Under the pieces are notes generated by a model that searched no databases, had not been told where the DNA came from, and worked only from the letters and a program-made list of their open reading frames with translations. A program made the position numbers and the translations under genes. DNA of 64,000 nt from Streptoalloteichus tenebrarius (GTDB lineage: Bacteria; Actinomycetota; Actinomycetes; Mycobacteriales; Pseudonocardiaceae), in assembly GCF_024171885.1 (NCBI RefSeq), contig NZ_JAMTCP010000001.1:248001-312000 (forward strand), written 5' to 3'. Each line of letters begins with the position of its first letter. Within the stretch, counting starts at the first letter, position 1. This document shows, one piece after another, positions 62,696-64,000 of this stretch.

Positions 62696-62830
62696 CGAGC
62701 GAAACCGAACACTCGGGTGATCGACAGCGGGACGACCGGCGCGCTGGTCGTCCAACACCAGGAGTGTCCAGCGTGGACCGTGAAGGAGGTCGAACAAGGA
62801 GGTCGAACAGGCCGGTCCCCGCTGTTGCCC
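62696..62830. repeat. 135-bp direct repeat, right copy
   Basis: Second copy of the repeat at 61981-62115 with a few substitutions. The minus strand again encodes FDLLHGPRWTLLVLDDQRAG of the monooxygenase C-terminal domain. Confidence 0.9.
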
Positions 62831-63460
62831 AGGCTCACGCAGCTCAGCGAACACCCTGATTCAGGGCAGCTCGACGAACACGCGGCCGGTGCGGTCGGTG
62901 CGGTCGGACTGGCGATGGATCGCCTCGCGACGAGGACTCTCGTCATCCTGAACCTGGTCGCGCGCCGCTGCGGGCGGGGGAGATCCCCCTGATGCAGGTA
63001 GCCGGCCGCACGTCACGCGCCATCCACGGGGCTGGAGCAGCGCGGCGTGGTGCGACGGTGGACGACCCCGACGACCAGAGCGCCCCGCTGGTCGACCTCA
63101 CCCCGGAAGGCCGGTCGGCCGGTCGGTCGTCGACCGGTATCTCGGGCGCATGGTCGGCGACCTGTCCGCCCCGCCTCGCGCCACCTCACCTGGCTCGACC
63201 AGGACACCGGTCGGGCTGAGGACGATCGTGCAGAGTTCACGGGACGAACGGGCACGCCGACGGGGTCGACGCCGTCGCGCGCGCTTCCTCCTCCTTACCC
63301 TCCCCGCGTGGCCGTGGCATGGGTGTGGTCCACACCGGTCCCGGTGTGACGGTCGACGTGGTCGCCGCCCCGGCGTTGAGGGGTGGGGGCCGCGGGAGTC
63401 CGCTGTGGATGGAGGACAGGACCGCGAACGGGTCCGCGATGGCTCACATGGAGTGGAGAG
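62831..63460. other. 630-bp stretch of degraded sequence
   Basis: No intact gene is seen. A minus-strand frame ending at 62861 finishes TGRVFVELP, like the last strand of quinone-oxidoreductase or zinc-alcohol-dehydrogenase proteins, but it is too short to call. The remainder has mixed-frame, low-quality coding potential and is probably genic debris next to the IS remnant. Confidence 0.35.
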
Positions 63461-63685
63461 ATGTCCGCGACGTCGACGCGGGCCCGCCCCGCCGAGGGGC
63501 CTCCGCCGGCCTTCCGTCCACCCCGGACCACACGGAACCGCCCCGTCCGTCCGGATCTCCTCGCTCGCGCCCGGTCGATCCCCGCGCTGGCCGGGGGAGC
63601 CGGCGGGTGCGCGCGTCCGCCCACGGCCACGAGCGTGACAGTGCTGTTCTGCCGAGTGAGTGGAGGGGGCGTCCGTGGTCGTTGA
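63461..63685 (+). CDS. Possible small protein upstream of the WXG-like gene
   Basis: A 74-residue frame starting MSATSTRARPAEGPPPAF, Arg/Pro-rich and ending SVTVLFCRVSGGGVRGR. Its stop overlaps the start of the next gene by 11 bases, which would couple the two. GGAG lies unusually close to the ATG. Composition is poor for a real protein, so it may only be leader DNA. Confidence 0.22.
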   Translation: MSATSTRARPAEGPPPAFRPPRTTRNRPVRPDLLARARSIPALAGGAGGCARPPTATSVTVLFCRVSGGGVRGR

Positions 63686-64000
63686 GGTCACTGAGGAGAA
63701 CCAGTGGCGCGGGTCGGGCATCTTCGAGGCCTACCAGGGGCTGGTCCAGTCGATCACGACCGAGTCGGAGAACGAGACCGTCCAGGTCCTGGACATCACG
63801 TTCGGCGCCATCGGCGCGGCGGCGATGACCGCGAAGCTCGTCGTGGACCCGATCGGGACGCTGTTGGCCTCCGGCGTGGGCTGGCTCATCGAGCACGTCA
63901 GCTTCCTGCGGGAGCCGCTCGATGCGCTGATGGGCGATCCCGACGAGATCCAGCAGAACACCGAAGCGCTCAAGCAGCAGGCCAAGGAGGTCCGCGCGGT
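63675..64000 (+). CDS. WXG100-superfamily type VII secretion substrate, N-terminal part (runs off window)
   Basis: The GTG at 63675, with GGAGGGGG five bases upstream, opens a frame that is still open at the end of the window (108 codons). It reads VVEVTEENQWRGSGIFEAYQ, then GLVQSITTESENETVQVLDI, a hydrophobic helix FGAIGAAAMTAKLVVDPIGT, then GWLIEHVSFLREPLDALMGD and PDEIQQNTEALKQQAKEV. The last segment is the helical start typical of actinobacterial ESX/type VII polymorphic-toxin or WXG100-like proteins, in which a hydrophobic pair precedes the four-helix bundle. The C-terminal part, which would reveal a toxin, lies outside the window. Confidence 0.7.
   Translation, partial: MVVEVTEENQWRGSGIFEAYQGLVQSITTESENETVQVLDITFGAIGAAAMTAKLVVDPIGTLLASGVGWLIEHVSFLREPLDALMGDPDEIQQNTEALKQQAKEVRA

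Overview
The window is a chromosomal segment of a very GC-rich actinomycete. The codon third positions, the frequent GTG starts, the TetR and ECF regulators, the IS5- and IS481-type transposase remnants, a type VII secretion substrate and the secondary-metabolism genes fit the order Pseudonocardiales (Saccharothrix, Actinosynnema or Lentzea type). The genus is an inference. No rRNA, tRNA or CRISPR array was seen. All calls rest on reading the sequence; no database was searched.

Layout. 0-5.8 kb: a DinB-like protein, a CGNR zinc-finger regulator divergent from an MFS exporter, an uncharacterised CxxC protein, and a second MFS exporter divergent from an ArsR repressor with clear palindromes between them. 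6.0-8.6 kb: an orphan ACP / ketosynthase / chain-length-factor-like trio. 8.8-10.5 kb: an aerolysin-like beta-pore protein with a partner that carries seven 14-residue repeats; both start with the same GFPVP peptide. 10.8-13.3 kb: a methyltransferase and two decayed IS5-type elements. 13.4-15.1 kb: a YciI (DGPF) protein and an ECF42-type sigma factor behind a matching promoter. 15.2-19.4 kb: a tightly coupled zinc-ribbon / membrane protein / TPR-CHAT protease operon that looks like a conflict or cell-death module. 19.8-23.6 kb: a CPBP protease, a DUF6348-like protein, a tandem-domain MerR regulator and a small helical protein. 23.8-27.8 kb: a UvrA paralogue, a truncated TetR regulator and an O-methyltransferase.

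The centrepiece lies at 27.9-37.2 kb. It appears to be an azol(in)e-type RiPP (TOMM) cluster of unusual composition: an ATP-grasp ligase on the minus strand, five tandem precursor-like peptides of 33-51 residues sharing an EPFEE...EPE leader and a Ser/Thr-rich core, a fused leader-binding/YcaO cyclodehydratase, an amidohydrolase fused to a SagB-type dehydrogenase, and a group II PLP decarboxylase. An MFS exporter and a TetR regulator follow at 37.4-39.4 kb. The YcaO should cyclise core Ser/Thr, SagB oxidise the azolines, the amidohydrolase trim the peptide, and the decarboxylase may supply an amine that the ATP-grasp enzyme couples to it. The last two steps are inference.

39.5-50.4 kb: an SDR homologue with an altered active site, a TetR regulator with a perfect operator, a compact class II ribonucleotide-reductase-like protein, NUDIX and DJ-1/PfpI proteins, a graveyard of IS481 and IS5 remnants, then a HAD phosphatase, an SRPBCC protein, two GNAT acetyltransferases and a secreted protein. 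51.2-56.8 kb: a single-chain acyl-CoA carboxylase of about 1,840 residues. 56.8-57.8 kb: a non-coding 208-bp tandem duplication carrying paired DnaA-box-like motifs. 57.8-61.8 kb: two TetR regulators, a type B carboxylesterase and a FAD monooxygenase with well-defined operators. 61.9-63.4 kb: a broken monooxygenase end duplicated on both sides of an IS remnant. The window ends inside a gene for a WXG100-like secreted protein.
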